A DNA stretch of 64,000 nucleotides from Catenulispora sp. EB89. GTDB lineage: Bacteria > Actinomycetota > Actinomycetes > Streptomycetales > Catenulisporaceae. This document shows, in pieces, positions 1 through 9,465 of the stretch; position 1 is the first letter of the stretch, and every line of letters starts with the position of its first letter. The DNA is taken from NCBI RefSeq assembly GCF_041261445.1, contig NZ_JBGCCU010000006.1, positions 248,001-312,000 on the forward strand. The letters run 5' to 3'. The position numbers and the translations under genes were made by a program. The notes under the pieces are model-generated. The model saw only the letters and a list, made by a program, of their open reading frames with translations, ran no database searches and was not told where the DNA came from.

Positions 1-1684
1 GGAGATCGACGTGATGGACCAGGCCGCGTCCGACGATGCCGTGGTGCACACGGTCCGGCCGAGCGTGCATGATCCAGATCGCCTCGTCGCGCGCCGTCGC
101 GTCGGCGATCCCCCGCAGCCACTCCCACGCCGCGGCCCCGTCGCCGGCCGGCGGCAGCCGTCGCAGCGAGCTCTCCGCGTCCGGGGCGATCCGCCCCAGG
201 ATCGCCGCACCGCGCGCCGACTCCATCGCCACGATCGCCGACGCGACACCGGTCACCGCCGCGGCGTCGCCCGGCCCGGCCACCGCGAGCTCGGCGGCGA
301 CCCGGACCCGTTCGTCGTGCTCGGTGGGGATGTCCTCCAGCAGGGTCGACCGCACCTCGTCGCTGACCTGCCGGGCGACGAGGTCCTCCTCCAGCGCGTG
401 CGCCCGGGCCCAGCGGTCCGACGCCTGATCGGGCTCCTTGCGCAGCTCGAACGCCTCCCCGAGGAGTCGCAGAGCTCGAATGCGCACCTCGAGAAGCTGG
501 TCGGCGACCGCGTATTCGCAGGCCGCGCCGAGATCCCACACCGCCTCGTCGAGGTCCGACTGCGTCTTCCGGCGCTTGAACACCGCGATCGAGACCTCCC
601 CGGACGCCACGTGCCAGTGCGCCCGGTCCCGGTCGGAGACGGCCGACGCGCGGACCGCGTTCAGCTCGGTCCGGGCCCGCTCGGCCTGTCCCGCGTCGAG
701 CAGCCGGAAGCAGCTCAACAGGACCCTGATGAAACGTACCGCCGGCGGTTCGGTCCCCTCCACCGAACCGCCGGCCCTCACCGATGTCTGTGTCATCAAG
801 GTCTGCGTCACCAAGGTCTGCGTCACCAAAGTCTGTGGCAGTTCCGCACTGAGCGCCTTCAACGCCTTGCCGCGGCGCAGCGCCACCAGCAGGCCGACCA
901 GCTCTTCCAGCACCGGCAGCCGCAGCGCGTCGTCAAGGTGGTCCGCGGCCAGCAGCGCCACCACGACCTGCAGTGCCTCCTCATACCGGTGCTGGTTCTT
1001 CAGGGCCAGCGCGTGAGCCAGGGCGCGCGGGGCCGACATCGCCTCGGCCTGCGCGTCCTCGGCGAGGATCGCCGCAGAGGCCTGATCGGAACCGCCGCGT
1101 GCCCGGATCAGCCGCAGATCGCGGTCGATGACGGCCACGGCGGCCGAGTCACCGAGGGACTGGAACGCGCCGCGCGCCTCGATCAGAAAGCGGTCGGCCG
1201 TGACGCCGTCTCCCCTGGCGGCCGCGGCCAGGCCTTCCACCCGCCGCAGCCGGGCCTGGTCGGCGAGGTCGAGGCCGGCGCCCGGATCGTTGTCGAGTGC
1301 CTTGCGGATCTCGGCCGCGTCGGAGGCGGCGCTCGCGTGTGCCCCGGACTCGGAGCGCACCTGCGCGCGCTCGATCAGCAGCGGCAGGCGGTGTCTCAGG
1401 ACCCGGACTTCCGGCAGGTAGCGGTCGCACCGGAAGGCCGCGGTGGTCAACGCGCCGATCGCGCGGACGGCGCCGACGTGCTCGGCCGCGAGCACCGCCC
1501 ACAGCCCCGCGTCGTCGGCATGGACCAGCTCCAGGACGTGGCCGTACGCGGCGTCCACCTGCTCCACCAGGCTGGCGGCGGCCCCCACACTCGCGCTCGC
1601 ATCCGCCTGCCGGGCAACCGCGCGCGCCTTCCCCAGGGCTTCGGCAAGCGGCTCCCCGCCGTCGAGGACGTAGCTCTCGCTCAC
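1..1684 (-). CDS. helical-repeat/TPR-like protein, probably CHAT-type, N-terminal part (runs off left edge)
   Basis: An open minus-strand frame with GC-rich third positions runs from a GTG at 1684 to the window edge, about 561 residues, with no stop. It is the last visible gene of the minus-strand type VII/signalling block and starts 40 nt after the preceding stop. The sequence is Ala/Leu/Arg/Glu-rich helical repeat throughout. Near the edge the segments MESARGAAIL and RPDRVHHGIVGRGLVHHVDL resemble the entry into a CHAT (caspase-like) domain, whose catalytic His and Cys would lie outside the window. A run reading TLVTQ TLVTQ TLMTQ comes from a 15-bp DNA repeat. That a gene is here is well supported; the CHAT assignment is an inference from motif feel only. 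The start is uncertain because no strong Shine-Dalgarno precedes it. Confidence 0.7.
   Translation of the reverse strand, partial: MSESYVLDGGEPLAEALGKARAVARQADASASVGAAASLVEQVDAAYGHVLELVHADDAGLWAVLAAEHVGAVRAIGALTTAAFRCDRYLPEVRVLRHRLPLLIERAQVRSESGAHASAASDAAEIRKALDNDPGAGLDLADQARLRRVEGLAAAARGDGVTADRFLIEARGAFQSLGDSAAVAVIDRDLRLIRARGGSDQASAAILAEDAQAEAMSAPRALAHALALKNQHRYEEALQVVVALLAADHLDDALRLPVLEELVGLLVALRRGKALKALSAELPQTLVTQTLVTQTLMTQTSVRAGGSVEGTEPPAVRFIRVLLSCFRLLDAGQAERARTELNAVRASAVSDRDRAHWHVASGEVSIAVFKRRKTQSDLDEAVWDLGAACEYAVADQLLEVRIRALRLLGEAFELRKEPDQASDRWARAHALEEDLVARQVSDEVRSTLLEDIPTEHDERVRVAAELAVAGPGDAAAVTGVASAIVAMESARGAAILGRIAPDAESSLRRLPPAGDGAAAWEWLRGIADATARDEAIWIMHARPDRVHHGIVGRGLVHHVDL
786..838 (-). 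repeat. 15-bp in-frame tandem repeat, three copies
   Basis: On the plus strand GTCTGYGTCAYCAAR is repeated at 786, 801 and 816, followed by a partial fourth copy. It encodes TLVTQ/TLMTQ pentapeptides inside the helical-repeat protein on the minus strand. The period is divisible by three, so copy-number change keeps the frame. Confidence 0.8.
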
Positions 1685-1724
1685 AATCGACCAGCCCGAT
1701 CAGTCCGTTCGGTCCCTGTCCCGG

Positions 1725-4700
1725 TCAGCACACCGGCTGCCCCGTGCTGACCGGGGTGACGAGCAGGAGCGTGCCGGCGGTCACCGGCGATCCGGCCGGC
1801 GCACCCGCCGAGGCCGACGGCGAGGGAGTCGACGGCGCGCCGCCCCCGGGCGCGATCGCCACCGGCGTCCCGCCGAACGGCGGGCACGACGACTGTCCGA
1901 CGGAGTCGATGAGCCCTGCGGTACTCACCGCCCACCAGGACACGCCCTCGAAGTCCCGGATGTCCGGCTGGGCCGTGGTGCTTTCGGCCCGCGGATCGTG
2001 GCCGGCCGTCACCGGCAGCACGGTCACCTCGGTCCTGGGCGACAACGGCTCCGGCACAATCGGGCCGGCCGCCAGGTGCAGCGCGGTACGCATACCGGGG
2101 CTGAGGTACACGGCGTCCACGCCCGGCATCCGCAGCACACTGCCCAGGTACATCGTGACCGGCGCGCCGATGGGTGTCAGAGGACTGGAGTCCTCCTGCT
2201 CGATCTCGTCCGGGATGCCGCCGTGCTCCTTCAGGACGTCGAAGACCGCCGTGCCGTCCATCTCCGGTCCAAGCGCGCGCAGCACGCGGTCGCCGACAAA
2301 GCTGTCCACCGGCGCGATCGTCACCGTGCCGTCGGCGGCGGCGAGCGCGACGCCGTCCTCGCCGTCGGCGCCGAGCGCGGCGGCCCGAAGCCGGCCGTCC
2401 TTGGCCGCCTCCGCGGTCTCGATCAGCTGCCTGATCTTCGGGAAGTCACTGAGCAACGCGGCACCTTCCACCGAACCGTCCACTCCCAGCACCGGATCGG
2501 CCGCCGAGACCACGACCCCGGATCCGGCCTCGTAGAGCGTAGCGGTCTGACCCGTCAGGGTTCTGATGGTCACGGTGGGATCCGTCCGGTCCGGCGGGCC
2601 CGTGAACGTGGCCACCGCGGGGTTTCCGCCCGAGGGCGGCAGAACACTGAGATATTGGTCGCTGTTGCCGTTGCCGTTGCCGCCGCCGTTGCCGGTCGGC
2701 GGTCCGGGCCCGGCGGTGAAGCTCCCGGACATGAACGACGGGGCGCCGGTGGACGGGTCCGGGCCGCCGATCCGGAAGGTCAGGGAGTCCCCGGCGGCGG
2801 GCACCGTGCCGGCCAGGGCCAGCCACGGCTGTCCAGGGCCGCCGAGCCGGTCCCTGACCGTCCCGTCGGCGTTCTTCATCTCGTACAGGACGCCGTCCGT
2901 CGCCGCCGGGACCGAACCGGAGACGCCGCGGGACAGCTTGGCCTGCACCGAGGACAGCGCCTGCCGCAGCTTGTCCACTACGCCGGAGCGCCACTGGACC
3001 GTGACGATGTTCGCCGTGTCCGTGGTGTCCAGCGAGCCGAAATCCTTGCCCTGGTACGTCAGGTCCTCGTGCACGCTGTGCCCTGTGGCGTCGACGCCGT
3101 AGGTCAGCTCGCGGTCCGCGTCCGACGAGCGCCAGACCTTCAGGTCGCCCAGCGGGATGACCTTCCGGCCGGTCGCCTTGATGTCCACGGTCGCCGTGTC
3201 GCCGTTCATCGACAGCGTCCGGTCGACGCGCTCGGAGACCTTCCCCGAGTCGTCGATCGACAGCCTGCTGATCTCGCCGGTGCCGGAGGTGTCGTCGTAC
3301 GTCGACTTCTGGTCGAACAGCCCGGCGCGGGTGACCGAGGTCGGCAGGTCCGGCCGGTAGTCCTGGCCGTTGGTGCGGTCGTAGAGGTCGCTGAGCGACA
3401 CCCCGCCCTCGATCTCGAGGAACCCGCAGTCCTGGTAGTCCCGGCTGGGGTTGACGATCAGCGCCTCCTGCTTGGCCGAGGGCGGCGTCACGAAGTCGAT
3501 CGGGGCGCGTTCCTTGAGCTCGTTGTGCGCGGCGTACCAGTCCTTGAACGAGACCGGCGCGGGGCTCTGCGCCTCCGTCGGCAGCAGCGCCGTGCCCTGG
3601 TGGGTCAGCCACTCCAGCGCGCCGCTCCAGCGCATGATCTGGTCCAGGCGCTGGTATTGCGGCTCGTAGTCCTCGATGTCCTGCTGGTGCACGTCCCACC
3701 ACTGCAGGGCCCGGCCGAAGGCGTAGCTCGGCTCGACCTCGGTGCCGTTCGGGCCGTTGTCGCGGACGAACAGCCGGGCCGCCTGGGCGCCGACGTCGAT
3801 GTGGTCGGACGTGGAGGCGAACGCGCCATCGTTGCGGCCGAACCAGAGCCGGCCGGACTCGCTCGTCGGGTCGTTCGGGCCGGCGCACTGGCTCCACGGC
3901 GTCACCGCCGAGGGGTCCGGCAGGAAGCCGCCGACGGCGCTGGTGGGCACGCCCTGGCCGACCCCGGCGACCCAGTTCTTGGTCACGTAGTCGACGTAGG
4001 CCAGCGAGTCGCCGACCGCGGTGCCGGCCAGGCCGCCGTCGTAGCGGGCCTGGCTCATCGTGGTCTGGCCGTCGAGCGCCGCGTCCAGCGCCCACAGCTG
4101 CGCGCGGTCGGTGGGCAGGCCGAGCGCGACCATCGCGGCGTCCTGGTCCGGACCGGGGTCGTCGAGCTCGTCGTCGACCTGGGTCTTGGCGTCGGCGGCG
4201 GAGGCGAAGGCCGAGCCGGCCCAGTTGTTGGACAGCAGGCGGGCGGCGAAGTCGGAGCTCACCGACGGGGCCATCGCCTTGATGTCGGCGACGCTCTGCG
4301 CCGACAGCGGGTCCAGCGAGAAGCCCGGCGCCAGGCCGTTGCCGGCGACGTGCGCCTCGTAGCCGTTCTGCAGGACGCTGACATCGTCCACGGTCATCGG
4401 GACCGAGGGGACGCCGGGCCAGGACCAGCCGTAGGCCCAGACCTGGCTGTTCTGGACCGACAGTTCGGACAGCGACTGGGTCTTGGACAGAAAGGACGAC
4501 AGATCGCTGAGGCTGGTGATCGCCATGCCCACGTAGCCGTGCGCGGTGCGGACCTGGTCGGGGGTGCTCACCGGATCGGCGACGACGTCGGCGGTCTGCG
4601 CGTTCTGGTCGATCGCGTAGTGGTGGATCTGGACCAGCTCGGGGTCGGCGCCGTGGTCGGTGCGGTACTGGTCCAGCAGCAGCCCGACGGTGCGGTTCTC

Positions 4701-5132
4701 GTGCGGATCGCCGCGCGGGACCAGCAGGTGCAGCACGCCGCTGGTGTCCGCGATCTCCCGGCCCGGGCCGACCTGCTGGTCGGCGAGGTCGGTGAAGCCC
4801 TGGTCGCGCACCGGCAGGGTGTCGTAGGAGGCGTCGCGGACGGCGGCGGTGCTCATGCCCAGGTGCGCGGCCAGCGCGGTCCGGATCCAGTCGCGGACCT
4901 GGTCGGCGGTGTCGGCGGGGTTGAGGCCGGCCAGCCGGGAGGCGGCGGCGGAGTAGGAGACGAGGAAGTCGGTGCGGGACCCGACGGTCTGCGGCGCGGC
5001 GGGTCCCGCGCCGCCGCCGGCGGCCCAGCTCCACGTCCCGATCCCGACCGCGGCGGCCAGGATGGCGGCCGTCGCCGCGCCGACCAGGCGGCGCCGGCCG
5101 GTGACGACCCCGCGCAGTGTCCAAGTAGCCAT
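1725..5132 (-). CDS. large membrane-anchored extracytoplasmic protein of unknown function (1135 aa)
   Basis: I do not recognise this family. The N-terminus has basic residues followed by one hydrophobic segment (about residues 15-37, LVGAATAAILAAAVGIGTW), so the rest should lie outside the membrane. The body is Asp/Ser/Thr-rich with many Trp/Tyr, the composition of an exported protein. A Gly/Asn linker (GNGGGNGNGNSD) near residue 815 separates two regions, and the end is a Pro/Ser/Ala-rich tail closing in PVC. It lies between a lipoprotein gene 112 nt upstream and the CHAT-like gene 40 nt downstream, in one minus-strand run with the kinase and EssC-like ATPase. A role as sensor or surface component of that system is inference. 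No catalytic motif was found. Confidence 0.85.
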   Translation of the reverse strand: MATWTLRGVVTGRRRLVGAATAAILAAAVGIGTWSWAAGGGAGPAAPQTVGSRTDFLVSYSAAASRLAGLNPADTADQVRDWIRTALAAHLGMSTAAVRDASYDTLPVRDQGFTDLADQQVGPGREIADTSGVLHLLVPRGDPHENRTVGLLLDQYRTDHGADPELVQIHHYAIDQNAQTADVVADPVSTPDQVRTAHGYVGMAITSLSDLSSFLSKTQSLSELSVQNSQVWAYGWSWPGVPSVPMTVDDVSVLQNGYEAHVAGNGLAPGFSLDPLSAQSVADIKAMAPSVSSDFAARLLSNNWAGSAFASAADAKTQVDDELDDPGPDQDAAMVALGLPTDRAQLWALDAALDGQTTMSQARYDGGLAGTAVGDSLAYVDYVTKNWVAGVGQGVPTSAVGGFLPDPSAVTPWSQCAGPNDPTSESGRLWFGRNDGAFASTSDHIDVGAQAARLFVRDNGPNGTEVEPSYAFGRALQWWDVHQQDIEDYEPQYQRLDQIMRWSGALEWLTHQGTALLPTEAQSPAPVSFKDWYAAHNELKERAPIDFVTPPSAKQEALIVNPSRDYQDCGFLEIEGGVSLSDLYDRTNGQDYRPDLPTSVTRAGLFDQKSTYDDTSGTGEISRLSIDDSGKVSERVDRTLSMNGDTATVDIKATGRKVIPLGDLKVWRSSDADRELTYGVDATGHSVHEDLTYQGKDFGSLDTTDTANIVTVQWRSGVVDKLRQALSSVQAKLSRGVSGSVPAATDGVLYEMKNADGTVRDRLGGPGQPWLALAGTVPAAGDSLTFRIGGPDPSTGAPSFMSGSFTAGPGPPTGNGGGNGNGNSDQYLSVLPPSGGNPAVATFTGPPDRTDPTVTIRTLTGQTATLYEAGSGVVVSAADPVLGVDGSVEGAALLSDFPKIRQLIETAEAAKDGRLRAAALGADGEDGVALAAADGTVTIAPVDSFVGDRVLRALGPEMDGTAVFDVLKEHGGIPDEIEQEDSSPLTPIGAPVTMYLGSVLRMPGVDAVYLSPGMRTALHLAAGPIVPEPLSPRTEVTVLPVTAGHDPRAESTTAQPDIRDFEGVSWWAVSTAGLIDSVGQSSCPPFGGTPVAIAPGGGAPSTPSPSASAGAPAGSPVTAGTLLLVTPVSTGQPVC

Positions 5133-5244
5133 GTCGTCCCACCGTTCTGCCGGTCGGGGAAGTCGGGTCGGTCGGGTCTGTCGGTTCAGTCGGTTCAGTC
5201 GGGTGGTTCGGTCGGGTGGTTCCTGAATCAGTGCTCGTCCACGA
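5133..5244. repeat. intergenic degenerate GTCGG-type microsatellite
   Basis: The gap between the lipoprotein and the 1135-residue gene is dominated, at about 5158-5222, by short direct repeats built on GTCGGGT and GGTTCAGTC (GGTTCAGTCGGTTCAGTCGG is visible). It lies just upstream of the ATG at 5132 and could affect leader length or structure; nothing more can be said. Confidence 0.6.
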
Positions 5245-6234
5245 TCACGGGTTCGGCGCGTCGCCGGGGTTCAGCGTGGACGACGACAGGTTGCCGTTGA
5301 CCTGCGGGGTCAGCGTCAGCGACCAGTCCGAGTCGGTGAAGTCCCAGGTCTTGTCGGTCTTGCTGAACGAGCACTGCCGCGTGAACTTCTGCGCCGCGCT
5401 GTCCCAGTCGGTCCCGGAGGAGACGAAGATGTCGAAGGCCTCGCCGGGAATGCCGCTCAGCGTCGTGTCGGCGTTGGCCCGCACGTAGACCGAGGCGACC
5501 GGGGTCTTCGTACCGGTCTTGGTCAGCGTGACGATGGCGTCGGTGCCGGAGTTGTTGATGGTCAGCGAGCCCGGACCGTCGGAATGCCGGAGCACGTCGC
5601 CGTTGGGCAGCTGCCGGGTCTGGTCGGCGATCGGCGCCGGCAGGAAGGCCGCGACGTCCTTGCCGTAGGAGGCGTCGATCGCGGACAGCGCGGTCGCGGC
5701 GGACCGCATGGCCTTGGCCCCGTCCGAGCGCGTGAACTCGGCCAGCGCCGAAGCCGAGGTGCACACCCCCGACCCGACGTCGCCGGCGGTGGAGTTCGCC
5801 GAGGACGACAGGCTGCTGAGGGCCTGGGAGAGCTGCGACGTCGGCGCGGACAGCGCGTCCGGCGGGTCGGTGGGCAGCCCGTTCGACAGGCTCTGCGCGT
5901 CCGAGGAAAGCTTGCTCAACGCACTCTTCACAGCATCCTGCGACTCGGCGCTGACGACCGCCTGGAAGTCCGGCGCCAGCTGCGAGTTCACCGAGGACAG
6001 GCTCTGGCCGTAGTCCGCGGAACTCATGGTCGTGGGACTGGCCGACGTGGTGGCCGTGATCCCGCCGGAGTCCGACCCGGCGGAGGTGTCGGACGAGTTC
6101 GTGTCCGTGTACTGGTTGGAGGTGGTGGTACCGCTGCTCCCGCCCCCGCAGGCCGCCAACGACGCGACCAGAAGCACACCGGCCAGGGCGCAGGCACCCC
6201 GGCTCGGAGATCTCGATATCAGACCATTGACCAT
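5245..6234 (-). CDS. secreted lipoprotein of unknown function (329 aa)
   Basis: The start chosen is the ATG at 6234, giving MVNGLISRSPSRGACALAGV and then a lipobox LAAC at about residues 26-29, a standard type II signal peptide; upstream in-frame codons lack this logic. After the lipidated Cys comes a Ser/Thr/Gly-rich spacer. A helical Ser/Ala/Leu segment with regularly spaced Gln/Ser follows, then a beta-rich C-terminal half (SLTINNSGTDAIVTLTKTG). I do not recognise the domain. It sits 184 nt after the response regulator gene and before the 1135-residue exported protein, both on the same strand, so it may be an accessory surface protein of the secretion/signalling block. Confidence 0.85.
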   Translation of the reverse strand: MVNGLISRSPSRGACALAGVLLVASLAACGGGSSGTTTSNQYTDTNSSDTSAGSDSGGITATTSASPTTMSSADYGQSLSSVNSQLAPDFQAVVSAESQDAVKSALSKLSSDAQSLSNGLPTDPPDALSAPTSQLSQALSSLSSSANSTAGDVGSGVCTSASALAEFTRSDGAKAMRSAATALSAIDASYGKDVAAFLPAPIADQTRQLPNGDVLRHSDGPGSLTINNSGTDAIVTLTKTGTKTPVASVYVRANADTTLSGIPGEAFDIFVSSGTDWDSAAQKFTRQCSFSKTDKTWDFTDSDWSLTLTPQVNGNLSSSTLNPGDAPNP

Positions 6235-6418
6235 TTCCCGTACCCCATCCCCATCGCGCGGGGCTCGAAACAGCTCCCCGCTGGTCCCCGGACGCCCGTG
6301 TTGAGGAACACCAATATTCTGATGCCCGGCACTGACAGGTCGAGGGGTTATCAGCGGAGTTGCGTGTTGCGACTGCCGCCGGACCGGCACGGGATCGCCG
6401 ATCGGGTGTCAACCACGG

Positions 6419-7207
6419 CTATACCTGAGCCTGCGGCTGCCCCGCCACCACCAGACCCGACTCGTAGGCGAGCACCACGGCCTGGGCCCGGCTCGACAGG
6501 TTCAGCTTGGCCATCGCGCGGTTCAGGTGCGTCTTCACCGTGCCCTCGCTGACCACCAGCCGCTCGGCGATCTCGCCGTTCGACAGGCCGGTCGCGACCA
6601 GGCGCAAGACGTCGGTCTCGCGCGTGGTGAGCGCGGCCAGGGCGGCGCGCTCGGCCGAGGACGGCCCTTCCGGGCGCCGCGAGCGCGGCACCAGGCCCGC
6701 CGTCGGCCAGTCCGCGGCGCCGCCGGGCACCGCGCCGGCGCCGGGGCCCGGGCCGGCCGGGGCCACGTCCTGCAGGCCGGAGGCCGTGACGTAGGCCTGG
6801 ACCAGGCGGCGGGTCACCGCCGAGGAGAACAGGGTGTCGCCGTCGGCGACCGCCTTCAGCGCCGCGAGCAGTCGTTCGGGCGGTGTGTCCTTCAGCACGA
6901 AGCCGTCGGCGCCGGCGCGCAGCGCCTCGTACACATACTCGTCCATGTCGAAGGTCGTCAGGATCAGGATGCGCGGCAGGTTCTCGCGGCCGGAGCCCAG
7001 GATCGCGCGGGTCGCGGCGATCCCGTCCAGGTCCGGCATCCGGATGTCCATCAGCACCACGTCGGGCTCGGTGAGCGCGGCCATCGTGACCGCCTCGGCG
7101 CCGTTGCACGCCTCACCGACCACCTCGTAGCCGGGGGCGGCCCGCAGTATGGCCGCCATCCCGGCACGGATCAGCACCTGATCGTCGACGATCAGAACCT
7201 TGACCAT
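6419..7207 (-). CDS. NarL/LuxR-family response regulator
   Basis: This cytoplasmic two-component regulator starts at ATG 7207 (MVKVLIVDDQ), which places the receiver domain at the N-terminus. Acidic DD at 8-9, phospho-acceptor Asp54 in VLMDIRMPD, Thr near 85 (LILTTFD) and Lys near 106 (VLKD) are all present. The C-terminal LuxR helix-turn-helix is at about 198-255 (TTRETDVLRLVATGLSNGEI, then SEGTVKTHL). A Gly/Pro/Ala-rich linker of roughly 60 residues between them is longer than usual. The gene lies 103 nt downstream of the Ser/Thr kinase. The only histidine kinase visible is at 14542-15852, divergent and 7 kb away; pairing them is plausible but unproven. Confidence 0.95.
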   Translation of the reverse strand: MVKVLIVDDQVLIRAGMAAILRAAPGYEVVGEACNGAEAVTMAALTEPDVVLMDIRMPDLDGIAATRAILGSGRENLPRILILTTFDMDEYVYEALRAGADGFVLKDTPPERLLAALKAVADGDTLFSSAVTRRLVQAYVTASGLQDVAPAGPGPGAGAVPGGAADWPTAGLVPRSRRPEGPSSAERAALAALTTRETDVLRLVATGLSNGEIAERLVVSEGTVKTHLNRAMAKLNLSSRAQAVVLAYESGLVVAGQPQAQV

Positions 7208-7310
7208 ACCGTCCGCCGCCTTCTGTTCCCACCGGCGACCGTCGCCGCACTCGTGTACCCCGACGCTACCGGACCATGCATACTCGGTTGTTAACAAATG
7301 GCTGAAGTTC

Positions 7311-9281
7311 TCAGACGTTCCCGTCCTCGGACCACAGCTGGTTCGGGCCGCCGTTGCACGCCGCCTCCACCACCGAACCGCCGGAGGCCTGAAGACACAG
7401 CAAGTCGGCGCCGTTCTGCAGCTCTGTGGCGCCGCCGGAACCGCCGGTCTTCGACCACACCTGCGATGGGTCGCCGCTGCAGGACTTCACGCTGAGCCCG
7501 CCGGGCCCGCCCGACAAGCAGTCGTTGCTGTCGCCGTTGACCAACTCCTCCTGCCCGGTGACCGCACCGAGCCCGAGGATCCCCGACGCCTTGGACTGCC
7601 AGCCCTGCGTCTTGCTGTCGGCGCAGGCCTGGAGTCCCGGGCCCCCGGCCAGGCAGCTCCCGCTGCCCGAGTTCTGGAACCGATGGTAGCTCGACGGGAG
7701 CAGGGGTCCGGTCGACGAGCTCGACGCCGACGGCGGCGGCACCACCGCGCTGGAGGACGCCGCCGTGGTGGTGACCGTGTGCGTCGGCTCCGCGGACGTG
7801 GACGTGTGGTGCGTCGCCGACGGCGAACTACTGGAGCTGGAGTGCGTCGGGGTGGCGGACGGCGTGCTCTGCGCGGCCGACGAAGCGCCGGCCGAGGCGG
7901 AGCTGGACACCCCCGGCGTCTGCCCGGCCGCCGTGGTGTCCTTGTTCTTCGAGGCAGAGCCCTGCGACGTCACCAGCGCCCACGCGCCCACGAGGACCAG
8001 GGCGACGGCCGCGACCAGCGCCAACGGCTTGCCCACGCCCCGCTTGTCACGGTCGTCCGCGACCGCCCGGGCGCCGTACCCGCCGCCGCGCGCGCCCCGC
8101 CCGCCGTCCGGCCCCCGCCGGTCATCCGGTCCTCGGCGGTCATCCGATCCCCGGCGATCCTCCGGACGGCGCCTGCCGCCGGAGGTGCGCGGAGCCGGAA
8201 TCGGCGCGTCGCCGTCCACCCGGTCCGGACGGACCATCGTGTCGTCCGGACGCGCGACGTAATAGTCGTCCCCGGAGTAGGCCGGGTCGTCCAGGTGGTC
8301 CAGGTGGTCCAGGTGGTCCGGGTAGTCCGGCGCCGGGAACCCCACATCCAGCGGCATCGCGACCGTGGCCGTGGCCGTGGCCGACGCGTCCGGCATCACC
8401 AGCGCGGTCGCGGCACCATCCGGTATCAGGGCACGAAGCGCACGCCCGAACGACGCCGCGTCCGGGAACCGGTCGGCAGGCTCCTTGGCCATGGCCCGCT
8501 CGATGACCTCGGCGAAGCCCGGCAGATCAGGGCACTCCAGCCTCGGAGCCGGCTCGCTCAACGCCAGATATATGGTCCGGCGCACGTCCTGGCCAGGACC
8601 GCCGAACGGCGGGTGCCCGGCGACGAGTTCGTACAGCGTCGAACCGAGCGCGTACACATCGGAAGACGCGGTCGGCACGCCCCGCGTCATCAGCTCCGGC
8701 GCGGCGTGCTGCGGCGAGAAGACATCGAGCACCGAGCTGGAGTTGCTGGCGTCTAGCAGCCACGACACACCGAAATCGGCCAGCGCCGGCTCGCCGTACC
8801 GGGAGACCAGGATGTTGTTCGGCTTCACATCCCGGTGCAGCACCCCGAGCGCGTGCGCGGCGTGCAGCGCGTCGGCGATCTTCGCGCCGACCCCGGCGGC
8901 CTGCGCCCCGGGCAGCGGGCCGCGCCGGTTCAGCCACTGCTTCATGGAGCCGCCGTCGTACAGGTCCATGGCCAGGTACGGCCGGCCCGAGGCCGTCGTC
9001 CCGGTGTCCAGCACGGTCACCACGTGCGGATGGTCGCTGAGCCGGCCGGCCAGCCGGACCTCGCGCACGAACCGGCGCCGGGCGTCCTCGTCCGGGCCGA
9101 CGATGGTCAGCAGCTTCAGGGCGACGTCGCGCTCGAACGACTCCTGCACGGCCCGGTAGACCACGCTGAAGCCGCCGTGCCCGATGCGCGTTAAGTCCCG
9201 ATATCCCGGGACGTGCTCAGGGGACTCCATGACCTGAGTCCCCTGCGGCGTCGTACCCATCGAACCACCATGGCGTGTCAT
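7311..9281 (-). CDS. transmembrane Ser/Thr protein kinase with ricin-B-like C-terminal ectodomain
   Basis: The N-terminal kinase domain has the full set of motifs: glycine loop GHGGFSVVY, VALKLL lysine, HRDVKPNN catalytic loop, DFGVS and an APE segment. An Arg/Asp/Gly-rich juxtamembrane stretch with DRRG repeats follows, then one membrane helix (LALVAAVALVLVGAWALV), a long Ser/Thr/Ala spacer, and a ~125-residue C-terminal module. That module has three repeats ending in QGWQSK, SQVWSK and NQLWSE with paired Cys, the QxW signature of a beta-trefoil (ricin B-like) domain. This suggests a kinase sensing extracellular glycans, where actinobacterial kinases more often carry PASTA or NHL domains. 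ATG 9281 is taken as start; GTG 9305 would add a first GTQVM motif. It follows the WXG100 gene and precedes the response regulator. Confidence 0.93.
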   Translation of the reverse strand: MTRHGGSMGTTPQGTQVMESPEHVPGYRDLTRIGHGGFSVVYRAVQESFERDVALKLLTIVGPDEDARRRFVREVRLAGRLSDHPHVVTVLDTGTTASGRPYLAMDLYDGGSMKQWLNRRGPLPGAQAAGVGAKIADALHAAHALGVLHRDVKPNNILVSRYGEPALADFGVSWLLDASNSSSVLDVFSPQHAAPELMTRGVPTASSDVYALGSTLYELVAGHPPFGGPGQDVRRTIYLALSEPAPRLECPDLPGFAEVIERAMAKEPADRFPDAASFGRALRALIPDGAATALVMPDASATATATVAMPLDVGFPAPDYPDHLDHLDHLDDPAYSGDDYYVARPDDTMVRPDRVDGDAPIPAPRTSGGRRRPEDRRGSDDRRGPDDRRGPDGGRGARGGGYGARAVADDRDKRGVGKPLALVAAVALVLVGAWALVTSQGSASKNKDTTAAGQTPGVSSSASAGASSAAQSTPSATPTHSSSSSSPSATHHTSTSAEPTHTVTTTAASSSAVVPPPSASSSSTGPLLPSSYHRFQNSGSGSCLAGGPGLQACADSKTQGWQSKASGILGLGAVTGQEELVNGDSNDCLSGGPGGLSVKSCSGDPSQVWSKTGGSGGATELQNGADLLCLQASGGSVVEAACNGGPNQLWSEDGNV

Positions 9282-9465
9282 GACCTGCGTTCCCGTCCGT
9301 TCCACGACATCAGCGACATCCGCGATATGCCCGGCAAAGCACGACGGGGCGGTGGTGGGGCGGCACGCTCTTTCCGCGCCGCCACACCACCGCCGTCGCC
9401 GGGTGGGTGCTTGCTGTTCAGTTCAGTCCGCTCGCTCGCTCCATCCGGCGCGTCGGCCGGAAGTC

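Noticed and set aside
11-1750. Long plus-strand open frame at the left edge
   Set aside because: It is antisense to a minus-strand frame with better codon-position bias. The protein is Arg/Pro/His-rich low-quality sequence without motifs, as expected for a shadow in GC-rich DNA.
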